From NCBI RefSeq assembly GCF_900465345.1, contig NZ_UEGO01000001.1, positions 181,778 through 245,777 on the forward strand: 64,000 nt of DNA. The letters run 5' to 3'. The notes beneath the pieces were generated by a model. The model searched no databases. It had not been told where the DNA came from and saw only the letters and a list, made by a program, of their open reading frames with translations. The stretch comes from Asaia bogorensis. GTDB taxonomy: Bacteria > Pseudomonadota > Alphaproteobacteria > Acetobacterales > Acetobacteraceae. The stretch's first letter is position 1; the number at the start of each line of letters is the position of its first letter. Positions 1-7,666 of the stretch are shown here, piece after piece. The position numbers and the translations under genes are program-made.

Positions 1-151
1 CGAGCGCACCGGCAACCACGCCGATATCAAGACCTGACATCAAACCCGCAAGCGCGGCCAATACCCCGATTACGATGATCTTGAACTTGGTTGCATCGAA
101 AACCGACGCCAGCACGCCATCTGAGTTTCCGGCATCTGTATCTATCGCCAT
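1..151 (-). CDS. MFS sugar porter, N-terminal fragment
   Basis: Only the first 50 codons are inside the window; the gene continues past base 1. A short polar start is followed by a first transmembrane helix ending in GLMSGLDIGVVAGAL. That is the helix-1 signature of sugar/H+ symporters of the GalP/XylE type, so this is very probably an inner-membrane sugar or polyol permease. The ATG lies 9 bp downstream of the asparaginase stop codon on the same strand, which suggests co-transcription. The substrate cannot be told from this fragment. Confidence 0.75.
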   Translation of the reverse strand, partial: MAIDTDAGNSDGVLASVFDATKFKIIVIGVLAALAGLMSGLDIGVVAGAL

Positions 152-160
152 CTTTAGGTC

Positions 161-1168
161 TTATCCTTTACCGGCGGCACGCAGTGTGCCGACTTCTCGT
201 CCATTCCAGTTTCTCATGACCTGATGCGACAATCCGGCGAGCACCTCGCGGTCCTGGTCAGACCAGTGCGCGTCTTCCAGGTCGAGCAGAAGGGCGGCAA
301 GCGCCACTTCGGCTGCCCGGTTTGCCCCGTCATCGGTCTTGATCGCAATTCCCAGCCCCAGCTCGGGCAGAGACGCGACCATGACCCCTTCTGCACCCAT
401 CTTGCAGAAGATTCGGTTACCGAAATGCGTCATCAATGTCGTATCGAAACGTCCGCTCCCTGCCACCATGAAGGGATTGGACGCGACTGCTGAACGCAGG
501 CGTGACGCTGCCGACGCATCGCTTTGTGAAAAATTTTTGCCTGTGCCAAATCGGGCAAAACCCGTGGCCAGAGCCGCCAGAGGAACGGCGTAGGTTGGCA
601 TGGAACACCCATCCAGCCCGCGGTTTTCGTCATTATGCGGGGTCGAGGTCGCCATGACGAGCGCCTCGGTTACCTGACGCTGCGCCTCGTGGGACGGATC
701 GATATACCCCTTCGGATCGAGAGACTGGTCAATGGCGAGGCAGATCAGCCCGGCATGTTTGCCAGAGCAGTTGTTGTGCAGCGCGTTTGGCACGCCGCCC
801 GAGGCCGCAAGTGCCTGGGCTGCCTTGTCATAGGTGGGCCAGTGCGCCCCACATTCCAGACAGGTCAGACCCTGACCCGCCTTGTCGAGCATGGCAGCCG
901 CCGTCTCGGCATGGCGGGGCTCGCCATTATGCGAGGCACAGGCCAGAGCAAGCTCGGCGTCAGTCAGGCCAAGACGATCGGCCGCGCCTGTGGCGACAAG
1001 CGGCAGGGCCAGCAGGGCTTTGACCGTCGAGCGTGGAAAGACGGGTTTGTCGATGGCACCCAGACCATGAACGACGCGACCGGCATCATCCATGACAGCA
1101 ATGCGCCCGAGGTGGCGTGATTCAACGCGGCCGCCGCGTGTGACTTCGGCGATAGCGATATCGTCCAT
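161..1168 (-). CDS. L-asparaginase II (Rhizobium etli type)
   Basis: This enzyme hydrolyses L-asparagine to aspartate and ammonia. The 335-residue protein belongs to the thermolabile asparaginase II family (PF06089), which is unrelated to the E. coli AnsA/AnsB fold. The residues known from the R. etli enzyme are present: a Ser-x-x-Lys pair at S47/K50 in PRSTVK, a second serine at S79 in CASHNG, and probable zinc ligands C134 and K137 in NNCSGKH and C188 in LDGCSM. Length is normal. The gene sits third in a leftward series (zur, unknown protein, asparaginase, permease), so it may supply nitrogen under the same transcription unit. The start is the first in-frame ATG. Confidence 0.88.
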   Translation of the reverse strand: MDDIAIAEVTRGGRVESRHLGRIAVMDDAGRVVHGLGAIDKPVFPRSTVKALLALPLVATGAADRLGLTDAELALACASHNGEPRHAETAAAMLDKAGQGLTCLECGAHWPTYDKAAQALAASGGVPNALHNNCSGKHAGLICLAIDQSLDPKGYIDPSHEAQRQVTEALVMATSTPHNDENRGLDGCSMPTYAVPLAALATGFARFGTGKNFSQSDASAASRLRSAVASNPFMVAGSGRFDTTLMTHFGNRIFCKMGAEGVMVASLPELGLGIAIKTDDGANRAAEVALAALLLDLEDAHWSDQDREVLAGLSHQVMRNWNGREVGTLRAAGKG

Positions 1169-1201
1169 GACGGTTTCCTTGAAAGCTGGAAGGGCCCGGA
1201 C

Positions 1202-1696
1202 TCAGCCGAGCGGTATCTGTCTCGACAGCAGATAGCAGGATGCGCCCAGACGTGCACTCATGTCGGGGTCATTTTCGAGCCACGGTGCGACATGGGCCTG
1301 GCGCACACGCAGAAGAACGGGCTGCGCTCCGTCTTCTGTTTGCGCATGGTCGATCAGCAGCGCCAGCACGGCGGGGCGGGTGCATAGCAGGAGGGGGAAG
1401 CGTGCATCGAGGGGCAGCCCGTCCTGAAGTAATGCCTCGCTCGCTTCAGCGCTTGTCAGGCAGTAAAGCCAGCCATCGTCTTTTTCACGGTCGGAAAAGG
1501 CCCTTGTCGTGACCAGCAGGAGGGGAGCCTCCTCGGGGTCGAGACGGGTGCGTCTGACGGGCGGTACATAATCGAAAAGGTCGGGCTGGGTGCTGTCAGG
1601 GGACACCAGGCCGGGTAGCGTCCTGCGTGTGTGGCGAGCGGCAGGGCGCGAGCGGCTTTCGCCATCGGTAAAGGGGAGCTTTCCCGAGGAGGCCAT
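1202..1696 (-). CDS. Uncharacterised 164-residue protein
   Basis: I do not recognise this protein. The first 60 residues are basic, polar and probably disordered. The rest alternates short hydrophobic strands with charged loops (for example WLYCLTSAEASEALLQDGL near residue 80). The phrase resembles the start of ADP-ribosyltransferase-like folds that read as T-x-x-x-A-x-x-I-x-x-x-G-L, but that is only a weak impression. There is no signal peptide or membrane segment. The gene lies 19 bp after zur and 33 bp before the asparaginase gene on the same strand, and no strong ribosome binding site precedes its ATG. Translational coupling to zur is possible. Confidence 0.6.
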   Translation of the reverse strand: MASSGKLPFTDGESRSRPAARHTRRTLPGLVSPDSTQPDLFDYVPPVRRTRLDPEEAPLLLVTTRAFSDREKDDGWLYCLTSAEASEALLQDGLPLDARFPLLLCTRPAVLALLIDHAQTEDGAQPVLLRVRQAHVAPWLENDPDMSARLGASCYLLSRQIPLG

Positions 1697-1715
1697 CAGA
1701 AGCGGCTTTGACCGA

Positions 1716-2216
1716 TCAGCCTTTCTGGCACGTTGCGCATAGCCCTTCGATCTCGACAGTGGACTGGTGCGGCCTGAATCCGATCCTTGCGGCAGCCCGT
1801 GAAATGGCGTGGGAGATCTCGCTATCCTCCACCTCGCTCACCATGCCGCAGCCACTGCAGATCAGAAACTGGGCGCGATGGCCGCACCCATGACCATGAT
1901 GACATTCCAGACGATGCGCACAGCCAATGAAGGCGCTCATACGCTCGATACGATGGATCAGCCCTTGCGCGAGCAGGAAGTCGAGTGCCCGATAGACAGT
2001 GGGTGGGGCGGCATTGCGCTGATACTGCCTGAGATGGTCGAGAATCTCATAGGCCCCTACGGGCTTGCTGCTTTCCAGAATAAGGCCGAGCACCAGTCGT
2101 CTGATTTCTGTCAGGCGGCTGGCACGCGTCGCGCAGAAAGACGCTGCACGGTCCAGCAGGGCCTGTGTGTCTGCCGAAAACGCGGGCTGATCTGTCGTTG
2201 CCGTAAGGGTGAGCAT
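1716..2216 (-). CDS. zur: Zinc uptake regulator Zur (Fur family)
   Basis: This is a cytoplasmic zinc-sensing repressor of zinc import. The 166-residue protein has a winged helix (about residues 30-95, with the recognition-helix motif PPTVYRALDFL) followed by the His-rich hinge HHGHGCGH. It carries the two CxxC pairs that hold structural zinc, C120/C123 and C160/C163. The divergent neighbour is znuA, and a perfect Zur palindrome lies between the two genes, 64 bp from this start. This supports Zur rather than Fur or PerR and suggests autoregulation. It is the first gene of the leftward unit that continues into the asparaginase gene. Confidence 0.92.
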   Translation of the reverse strand: MLTLTATTDQPAFSADTQALLDRAASFCATRASRLTEIRRLVLGLILESSKPVGAYEILDHLRQYQRNAAPPTVYRALDFLLAQGLIHRIERMSAFIGCAHRLECHHGHGCGHRAQFLICSGCGMVSEVEDSEISHAISRAAARIGFRPHQSTVEIEGLCATCQKG

Positions 2217-2279
2217 CTGGAAATTCCTTTTCCGGCTTGTCCTGACCAGAGTTCCGCCTCTATATCGCGTATCCCAGTC

Positions 2280-2292
2280 GTTATAATATAAC
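2280..2292. promoter_or_regulatory. Zur box between zur and znuA
   Basis: GTTATA-A-TATAAC is a perfect 6+6 inverted repeat around a single base. This is the core of known proteobacterial Zur operators. It ends 14 bp before the znuA start codon and lies 64 bp from the zur start, so it can control both directions. The znuA ribosome binding site AAAGGCG overlaps its downstream flank. Confidence 0.85.
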
Positions 2293-2306
2293 TAAAGGCG
2301 ACTTTT

Positions 2307-3215
2307 TTGCGCCAGCTTCTGCTCATCATGCTCTGTGCCCTCGCCCTGCACGGCCTTGCCGGAACCAGCCGGGCGCAGTCTGCTGCCGGTACACCGGTCG
2401 CAACGCAGCCGCCCAAGGCCCGGATTTTCTGTGCCGAAGCGCTCTGGTGCGATCTCGCCACAGGGCTGGGGGGGGATTCTGTCAGCCCTGCCAGTGTCCT
2501 GACCTCACCGCGCATCGACCCGCATGATTTTCAGGTCACGCCTGATATGGCGCTTACTCTGGCGCAATCCAGTCTCGTAGTGATGACGGGTGGCCATTAT
2601 GATGACTGGATGACCCCGCTGCTGGATGCCCAGCCCAATGCGGCGCGTCGTGTCATATCGGCATTCGATCTTGCCGGGCTGAAGCCGGGTGACAACCCGC
2701 ATCTCTTCGATGACCCCGAGGCTGTCGGCCGGGTGGTGGATGCCCTTGCCCGTGACCTTGCGGCGCTGCTTCCCCACAAGGCAGACGATATTGCCGCCGC
2801 ACAGGCGCGGTTTCACCAGATGCTCGATGGCTTCAATGCCCGGCTGAAAATCCTGCGTCCCCGCACGCAGGGCATGAAGATTGCTGTTACAGAGCCCGTT
2901 GGGGGACCCCTTTTTGCGGCGCTTGGTCTGGAGATTATCGATCCGGACTTTGCGCTGGCGGTCATGAATCATGTTGATCCTGCGCCGCGCGATGTGGCGC
3001 GGCTGGAAGAGGCCATTCAGCAGAAGGCCGTCAAGGCGCTTGTCATCAACCCGGCGGTCGAGACGCCATCCATCTCGCGCCTGATCGCGCTGGCCCATCG
3101 CTCCGGTATTGCTGTCGTGGCCTTTGACGAGTTTCCAGCCCCCCCTCTGCTGTGGCAGGACTGGATGACCGTGCGGCTCAACCGGCTTGCAGCCGCGCTG
3201 GACATTCGTAACTGA
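2307..3215 (+). CDS. znuA: Zinc ABC transporter substrate-binding protein ZnuA
   Basis: This is the periplasmic zinc-binding component of the high-affinity Znu importer. The start is TTG at 2307, 6 bp after the AAAGGCG ribosome binding site. A signal peptide (MRQLLLIMLCALALHGLAG) precedes a cluster A-I binding fold of 302 residues. DPHDF at H73 is the conserved metal-ligand motif, and GGHYDDW near H97 and NPHLFDD near residue 130 are in family positions. The long His/Asp-rich loop found in many ZnuA proteins is missing. The gene is followed immediately by znuC and znuB, and the Zur box upstream predicts repression when zinc is plentiful. Confidence 0.88.
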   Translation: MRQLLLIMLCALALHGLAGTSRAQSAAGTPVATQPPKARIFCAEALWCDLATGLGGDSVSPASVLTSPRIDPHDFQVTPDMALTLAQSSLVVMTGGHYDDWMTPLLDAQPNAARRVISAFDLAGLKPGDNPHLFDDPEAVGRVVDALARDLAALLPHKADDIAAAQARFHQMLDGFNARLKILRPRTQGMKIAVTEPVGGPLFAALGLEIIDPDFALAVMNHVDPAPRDVARLEEAIQQKAVKALVINPAVETPSISRLIALAHRSGIAVVAFDEFPAPPLLWQDWMTVRLNRLAAALDIRN

Positions 3216-3221
3216 TTGGCC

Positions 3222-3899
3222 ATGACTGATCTGCCCGCTGCCCTGACCCTGCATGATGTGACCCTGGCCCATGGCAGCCGGGTCCTGTTTGCACAGGCCA
3301 ATCTTACCTTGCAGGCCGGAAGCTTCATCGTGCTGGACGGGGCGAACGGTCATGGCAAGACGACGTTGCTGCGAGCAATGCTGGGTCTGCACCGCCCTCA
3401 GCAGGGGCGAATTGAGGTGCTGGGCCGCAATCCTGCTGCCATAAGAGGGCAGATCGGTTACATGCCTCAGGATCGTCGTCTGCCTGCGCCACAGATGACC
3501 GGCCATGCGCTCTTGGCGGCCTCATGGCGGGGGGCCTCTTTCGGCCTGCCGGGCTGGGGCGGGAAACTGAATGCCCGTATCGGGGCTGCTTTGACTCTCA
3601 CAGGAGCCGAGGCCCTGGCCCGGCAACCGCTCAGCCAGCTTTCAGGTGGGGAGCGGCAACGGCTTTTCCTTGCCGAGGCCCTGCTGGATAGCCCGTCCTT
3701 TCTTGTTCTGGACGAGCCATTGAGCGGTATGGATACGCAATGGCAGACGCGGATTTTATCCATGCTGCACAAACGATGCTGCGACACCGGCATGTCGGTT
3801 CTCATGTCTTGCCACGGGCTCGACGCCGTCCGGCCCTTTGCCGATCATCTGCTCCGGATCAGTGATCAGAAACTGGAGCTTCATGATGCTGCATTATGA
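3222..3899 (+). CDS. znuC: Zinc ABC transporter ATP-binding protein ZnuC
   Basis: This is the cytoplasmic ATPase of the zinc importer. The 225-residue protein shows Walker A GANGHGKTT (residues 40-48), a Q-loop in GYMPQDR, signature LSGGERQR, Walker B FLVLDEP and switch histidine in SCHGLD. I chose the ATG at 3222, 6 bp after the znuA stop. A TTG two codons upstream abuts the stop and is an alternative. The 3' end overlaps znuB by 17 bp, indicating translational coupling. Confidence 0.88.
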   Translation: MTDLPAALTLHDVTLAHGSRVLFAQANLTLQAGSFIVLDGANGHGKTTLLRAMLGLHRPQQGRIEVLGRNPAAIRGQIGYMPQDRRLPAPQMTGHALLAASWRGASFGLPGWGGKLNARIGAALTLTGAEALARQPLSQLSGGERQRLFLAEALLDSPSFLVLDEPLSGMDTQWQTRILSMLHKRCCDTGMSVLMSCHGLDAVRPFADHLLRISDQKLELHDAAL

Positions 3900-4719
3900 G
3901 TTCATGCAGAATGCCTTCATGGCGTCGGGCGTCGTGGCGCTTCTGTGCGGGCTGGTGGGGTGGTTTCTGGTATTGCGCGGCCAGAGTTTTGCGGGGCATG
4001 CGCTCTCGCATATCGGCTTTGCAGGGGCCACCGGTGCCGTACTTATCGGCATGACGCCTTTGACAGGCATGGTGCTCTCTGCTCTGGCGGCAGGGCTGGT
4101 GCTCGGCTGGGAGCCGCAGGGCGATCTGCGGGCCAATGCGGCGAGCGCCAGTCAGCGAGATAGTGTGATCGGCCTTGTGCTGGCTGCCAGCCTCGGGCTT
4201 GGCCTGCTGTTCCTGCAGATGGCCCATACACCTGCCAGTAGCACCACGGCCCTGCTTTTTGGCAATGTGCTTGGTGTGGACCGGGCGACCTTGCGTATGT
4301 TGCTGTTGCTTGGTGGTGTGTCTCTGGCCGGGCTTTGCGTGCTGGGTCGGCCCTTGCTGTTTGCCAGCCTCGACCCTGACCTTGCAGCAGCCAAAGGCGT
4401 GCGGCTGCGCGTTGTGGCCTGCGGCTTCATGATGCTTGTTGCGCTGGCTACTGCCATAGGCTCGCGCACGATCGGAATTCTGCTGGTGTTCAGCCTGCTG
4501 GTCGGGCCGGCCTCATGCACCCTGCGCCTTGGTCTCTCACCCTGGGTGGGCCTGCTGGTTTCGGCGTCTCTGGCGCTGGTCCTGTCCTGGGGTGGACTTG
4601 TTGTTGCGTGGTATACCGGGGTACCGGTCTCGTTTTGTATCAGCGCGGGGGCGGCGCTTTGCTATCTGCTGGCACGGGGTATCGCGAGCGCCGGGCTTCT
4701 GTCAGCTTCGCGTCCATGA
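3883..4719 (+). CDS. znuB: Zinc ABC transporter permease ZnuB
   Basis: This is the inner-membrane permease of the Znu importer (ABC-3 family), 278 residues with about eight hydrophobic helices. Family motifs include GQSFAGHALSHIGFAGA near residue 30 and SRTIGILLVFSLLVGPA near residue 195. The chosen ATG follows GGAG by a few bases and is directly followed by a second ATG. An upstream in-frame start exists but would add residues unlike the family and deepen the overlap with znuC. It is the last gene of the operon. Confidence 0.88.
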   Translation: MMLHYEFMQNAFMASGVVALLCGLVGWFLVLRGQSFAGHALSHIGFAGATGAVLIGMTPLTGMVLSALAAGLVLGWEPQGDLRANAASASQRDSVIGLVLAASLGLGLLFLQMAHTPASSTTALLFGNVLGVDRATLRMLLLLGGVSLAGLCVLGRPLLFASLDPDLAAAKGVRLRVVACGFMMLVALATAIGSRTIGILLVFSLLVGPASCTLRLGLSPWVGLLVSASLALVLSWGGLVVAWYTGVPVSFCISAGAALCYLLARGIASAGLLSASRP

Positions 4720-4851
4720 TGCGGGCTGTATGTCACCGGTGATGTTGATACGTGACTATGCGGCCAAACACTCTGCCGTGAACCCGTTTTTGTGTCTGGT
4801 GCTGCAATGGACCTGACCATTACCCAGCCAGAGGAGAGTTGATACCGACGC

Positions 4852-4977
4852 TCAGTCCAGATGCCAGTCGAGTACCATGATTCCCACGACGAATACCGCA
4901 AGCACAACATGCATGATGATCAGTTCACGCACATTGATTGTCGGTACATCAGGTTTGGGCTTGTGTGGCTTCGCCAT
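4852..4977 (-). CDS. Small single-pass membrane protein, 41 residues
   Basis: The reading frame begins MAKPHKPKPDVP, continues with one hydrophobic helix (about residues 20-36, LIIMHVVLAVFVVGIMV) and ends LDWHLD. It has a strong ribosome binding site (AAGGAG, 7 bp before the ATG). The layout is a basic, proline-rich cytoplasmic tail, one transmembrane helix and a short acidic end. It is transcribed divergently from the sugar porter 67 bp away. I know no family for it. The good ribosome binding site and clean membrane topology argue for a real gene. Confidence 0.6.
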   Translation of the reverse strand: MAKPHKPKPDVPTINVRELIIMHVVLAVFVVGIMVLDWHLD

Positions 4978-5044
4978 GAATGGCTCCTTCTTGTTTTTTG
5001 CATACTGATCCTAAACCAGTTTGCTGGTCTCTTGTTATATCGTC

Positions 5045-6526
5045 ATGAAAAATAATTCAGAGACAACTGACGCCGGGCTGAGCCATCATGACGATCATCC
5101 GATCGAGGTCTCTCCCTATGCAAAATATATCCTGATTCTGGCGGCTGTGGTCGCTGCAATCTGTGGCGGTCTGTATGGCTACGATACCGGAATCATCTCC
5201 GGTGCGCTGCTGCTGATCTCCGATGATTTTCATCTCAGCAGCACCATGCAGGAGATGGTGGCTTCGGCCATTCTGGCAGGCGCCATTCTTGGCGCGCTCG
5301 CAGCCGGGTCCTTCTCCGAGAAATACGGACGACGCGCCTGCGTGACGCTGGTCAGCGGCGTGTTTGTGCTTGGGGCGCTGGCCTGCGCCTTCTCGCCCGA
5401 TGTCTGGCTGCTGATCATCTCACGCGTGTTCCTCGGCTTCGCCGTGGGCGGTTCCACGCAGGTCGTGCCGATGTATATTTCGGAGCTCGCACCGGCGGAG
5501 AAACGCGGCACACTGGTCACGATGTTCAATGTGGCCATCGGGCTTGGTATCCTTCTGGCCAACATCATTGGCTATACCGAGCGCGAGGCCTGGGGCTGGC
5601 GCCCGATGGTGGGCCTTGCCGCCGTGCCTGCTGCCATTGTCTTTGTCTCCATGTTTTTCATGCCCAAGAGCCCACGCTGGACTGCTGAAAATGAAGGCAT
5701 GAAGCGCGCTATCATCGAGCTCGGGCGCATCCGTACATCGAAAAAGGTGATCCGCAAGGAAGTGCGCGAGATGCGCGAGAACGCGGAATCCGCCGATCCG
5801 CGCAATCGTGGCTGGAAGGGACTGTTCCGGCCCTGGGTGCGTCCGGCCCTTGTTGCCGCTCTGGGCGTGGCCTTCTTCACCCAGTGCGGCGGTCTGGAAA
5901 TGATGATCTATTACGCGCCTACCTTTCTGCGCGATGCGGGATTCGGCGCTTCATCGGCGCTCATGGCCTCGCTGGGTGTGGCCATCACCTATTGCATCAT
6001 GACCTTCATCGGCTGTCTGATTGTCGACCGGGTCGGTCGCCGTCGCCTCATGCTGATCATGGGGCCGGGTTCCATTGTCAGTCTGATTGGTCTGGGGATT
6101 GTCTTTGCCATGCACCCTGCTGCAGGCAGCGCGGGCTCCTATCTGGTGATCGTGTTCCTGCTGCTGTTCATGGCGTTCAATTCGGGCGGCATCCAGGTCT
6201 GTGGCTGGCTGCTTGGCGCCGAGATGTTCCCGCTTTCCATGCGTGGCCAGGCCACCAGCCTCCACGCTGCAACGCTCTGGGGCTCTGACCTGCTGGTGAC
6301 GGGCACGGCGCTGACGCTGGTGCAGCTCATCACACTGGGAGGCACCATGTGGTTCTATGCGGCGGTCAATCTGGCCTCTGTGGCGTTCATCTTCTTCTTC
6401 GTGCCAGAAACAGCCGGCGCCACGCTTGAAGATATCGAGCTTGCCCTGCACGAAAAGCGCTTTCGCCCCAGTAGGGGGCAGACACGCATCGTTTCTGAGG
6501 ACGTTCAGGAAGAGGCCGCCGCCTGA
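5045..6526 (+). CDS. MFS sugar/H+ symporter
   Basis: This is an inner-membrane sugar porter of about 493 residues with twelve predicted helices. Signatures are GGLYGYDTGIISGAL in helix 1, EKYGRR in loop 2-3, PKSPRW at the end of helix 6, VDRVGRRRL in loop 8-9 and PETAG after helix 12. It is close to the galactose, xylose and inositol permeases; the substrate is not readable. The ATG at 5045 is preferred over a TTG eight codons upstream because the encoded extension does not fit the family, although the ribosome binding site is weak. A strong terminator follows the gene. Confidence 0.85.
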   Translation: MKNNSETTDAGLSHHDDHPIEVSPYAKYILILAAVVAAICGGLYGYDTGIISGALLLISDDFHLSSTMQEMVASAILAGAILGALAAGSFSEKYGRRACVTLVSGVFVLGALACAFSPDVWLLIISRVFLGFAVGGSTQVVPMYISELAPAEKRGTLVTMFNVAIGLGILLANIIGYTEREAWGWRPMVGLAAVPAAIVFVSMFFMPKSPRWTAENEGMKRAIIELGRIRTSKKVIRKEVREMRENAESADPRNRGWKGLFRPWVRPALVAALGVAFFTQCGGLEMMIYYAPTFLRDAGFGASSALMASLGVAITYCIMTFIGCLIVDRVGRRRLMLIMGPGSIVSLIGLGIVFAMHPAAGSAGSYLVIVFLLLFMAFNSGGIQVCGWLLGAEMFPLSMRGQATSLHAATLWGSDLLVTGTALTLVQLITLGGTMWFYAAVNLASVAFIFFFVPETAGATLEDIELALHEKRFRPSRGQTRIVSEDVQEEAAA

Positions 6527-6563
6527 GCCATACAGATCCAAGGGGGCAGTTCGCGTGACGATG

Positions 6564-6597
6564 GGGGTGGCCTTTGAGGGAGGGGCCACCCCTTTTT
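6564..6597 (+). terminator. Rho-independent terminator after the sugar porter
   Basis: GGGGTGGCC and GGCCACCCC form a 9-bp perfect stem with an 11-base loop, followed by five T residues. It ends the sugar porter transcript before accD. Confidence 0.85.
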
Positions 6598-6720
6598 CGT
6601 GAAACTGGCATTGCGCCGCAGAAATCGCTAAAAGCGGGCTCTGAATGACGATTGCCCATTCGACCGCAACGCCTGCACGCCAGGGAAATCCATGCGGATC
6701 GGGCGAGAAGTAGGATCAAG

Positions 6721-7590
6721 ATGAGCTGGCTGACCGAATACGTTCGACCGAAAATCCGTGGCCTTCTGCAGCGCGAAGTGCCGGAGAATTTGTGGACCAG
6801 CTGTGAGTCCTGCTCGCAGATGATCCTGATCAAGGATCTCGAGAAGGCCCAGCGCGTCTGCCCCCATTGCGGCCATCATGGCAAGGCGCTGGCCAATGAG
6901 CGCCTTCAGTGGACCTTCGATGACGGCAAATATACCAAGATCGAGCTGCCCAAGGTTCCCAGCGATCCGCTCGGCTTTCGTGACCAGAAGAAATATGCCG
7001 ACCGCCTGAAGGACGCCAAGACCAAGACCCACCTTGATGAGTCTCTGGCTGTGGCCCACGGCAAGATCGGTGGTCATGATGCCGTGGTGGCCGTCATGGC
7101 CTATGAATTCATGGCAGGCACCATGGGCACGGCTCTTGGCGAAGCCTTCATTGCAGCCTGCCGTCTGGCCGTGCTGCAGAAGGCAGCGCTGGTGATCTAT
7201 ACCGCCTCGGGTGGTGCCCGCATGCAGGAGGGCGTTCTTTCGCTCATGCAGATGCCGCGCACGACCATTGGCGTCCAGATGCTCAAGGATGCCGGTCTGC
7301 CCTATATCGTTGTGCTGACCAACCCGACCACGGGCGGTGTCTCGGCTTCCTTCGCCATGCTGGGCGATGTGCAGATTGCCGAACCCGAGGCGCTGATTGC
7401 CTTTACCGGCCCGCGCGTCATTCAGGATACGGTGCGTGAGAAGCTGCCCGAGGGCTTCCAGCGTTCCGAGTATCTGCGTGACCACGGCATGGTGGACATG
7501 GTTGTGGCGCGCCCCGAGCTTCAGACCATGCTCGGCCGTCTGATTGGCATGATGATGAACAAGCCTGCTGCTGCCCCTGAAGCAGCCTGA
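6721..7590 (+). CDS. accD: Acetyl-CoA carboxylase carboxyltransferase subunit beta
   Basis: AccD forms the carboxyltransferase with AccA and transfers carboxyl from carboxybiotin to acetyl-CoA, the first step of fatty acid synthesis. The 289-residue protein has the N-terminal Cys4 zinc finger (C28, C31, C47, C50) and the crotonase-like body with SGGARMQEG and the glycine-rich TTGGVSASFAMLGD. The ATG at 6721 gives the normal N-terminus MSWLTEYVRPKI. The neighbouring folC matches the common accD-folC gene order. A terminator-like hairpin lies between them. Confidence 0.96.
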   Translation: MSWLTEYVRPKIRGLLQREVPENLWTSCESCSQMILIKDLEKAQRVCPHCGHHGKALANERLQWTFDDGKYTKIELPKVPSDPLGFRDQKKYADRLKDAKTKTHLDESLAVAHGKIGGHDAVVAVMAYEFMAGTMGTALGEAFIAACRLAVLQKAALVIYTASGGARMQEGVLSLMQMPRTTIGVQMLKDAGLPYIVVLTNPTTGGVSASFAMLGDVQIAEPEALIAFTGPRVIQDTVREKLPEGFQRSEYLRDHGMVDMVVARPELQTMLGRLIGMMMNKPAAAPEAA

Positions 7591-7610
7591 CCGGCTCTGC
7601 TCCCTGCTGG

Positions 7611-7643
7611 CCCCGTCCTGCGCAACCGGGCGGGGTTTTTTCT
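7611..7643 (+). terminator. Probable terminator between accD and folC
   Basis: A CCCCG / CGGGG stem with a GC-rich loop is followed by a run of T residues (7636-7641). It probably attenuates or ends accD transcription 24 bp before the folC ATG. Confidence 0.6.
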
Positions 7644-7666
7644 TTCGCTCCCACACGGATTGACCC

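Noticed and set aside
2505..3506. 333-codon open frame antisense to znuA and znuC
   Set aside because: Both sense genes have clear motifs, and the antisense protein has no ribosome binding site or known domain.
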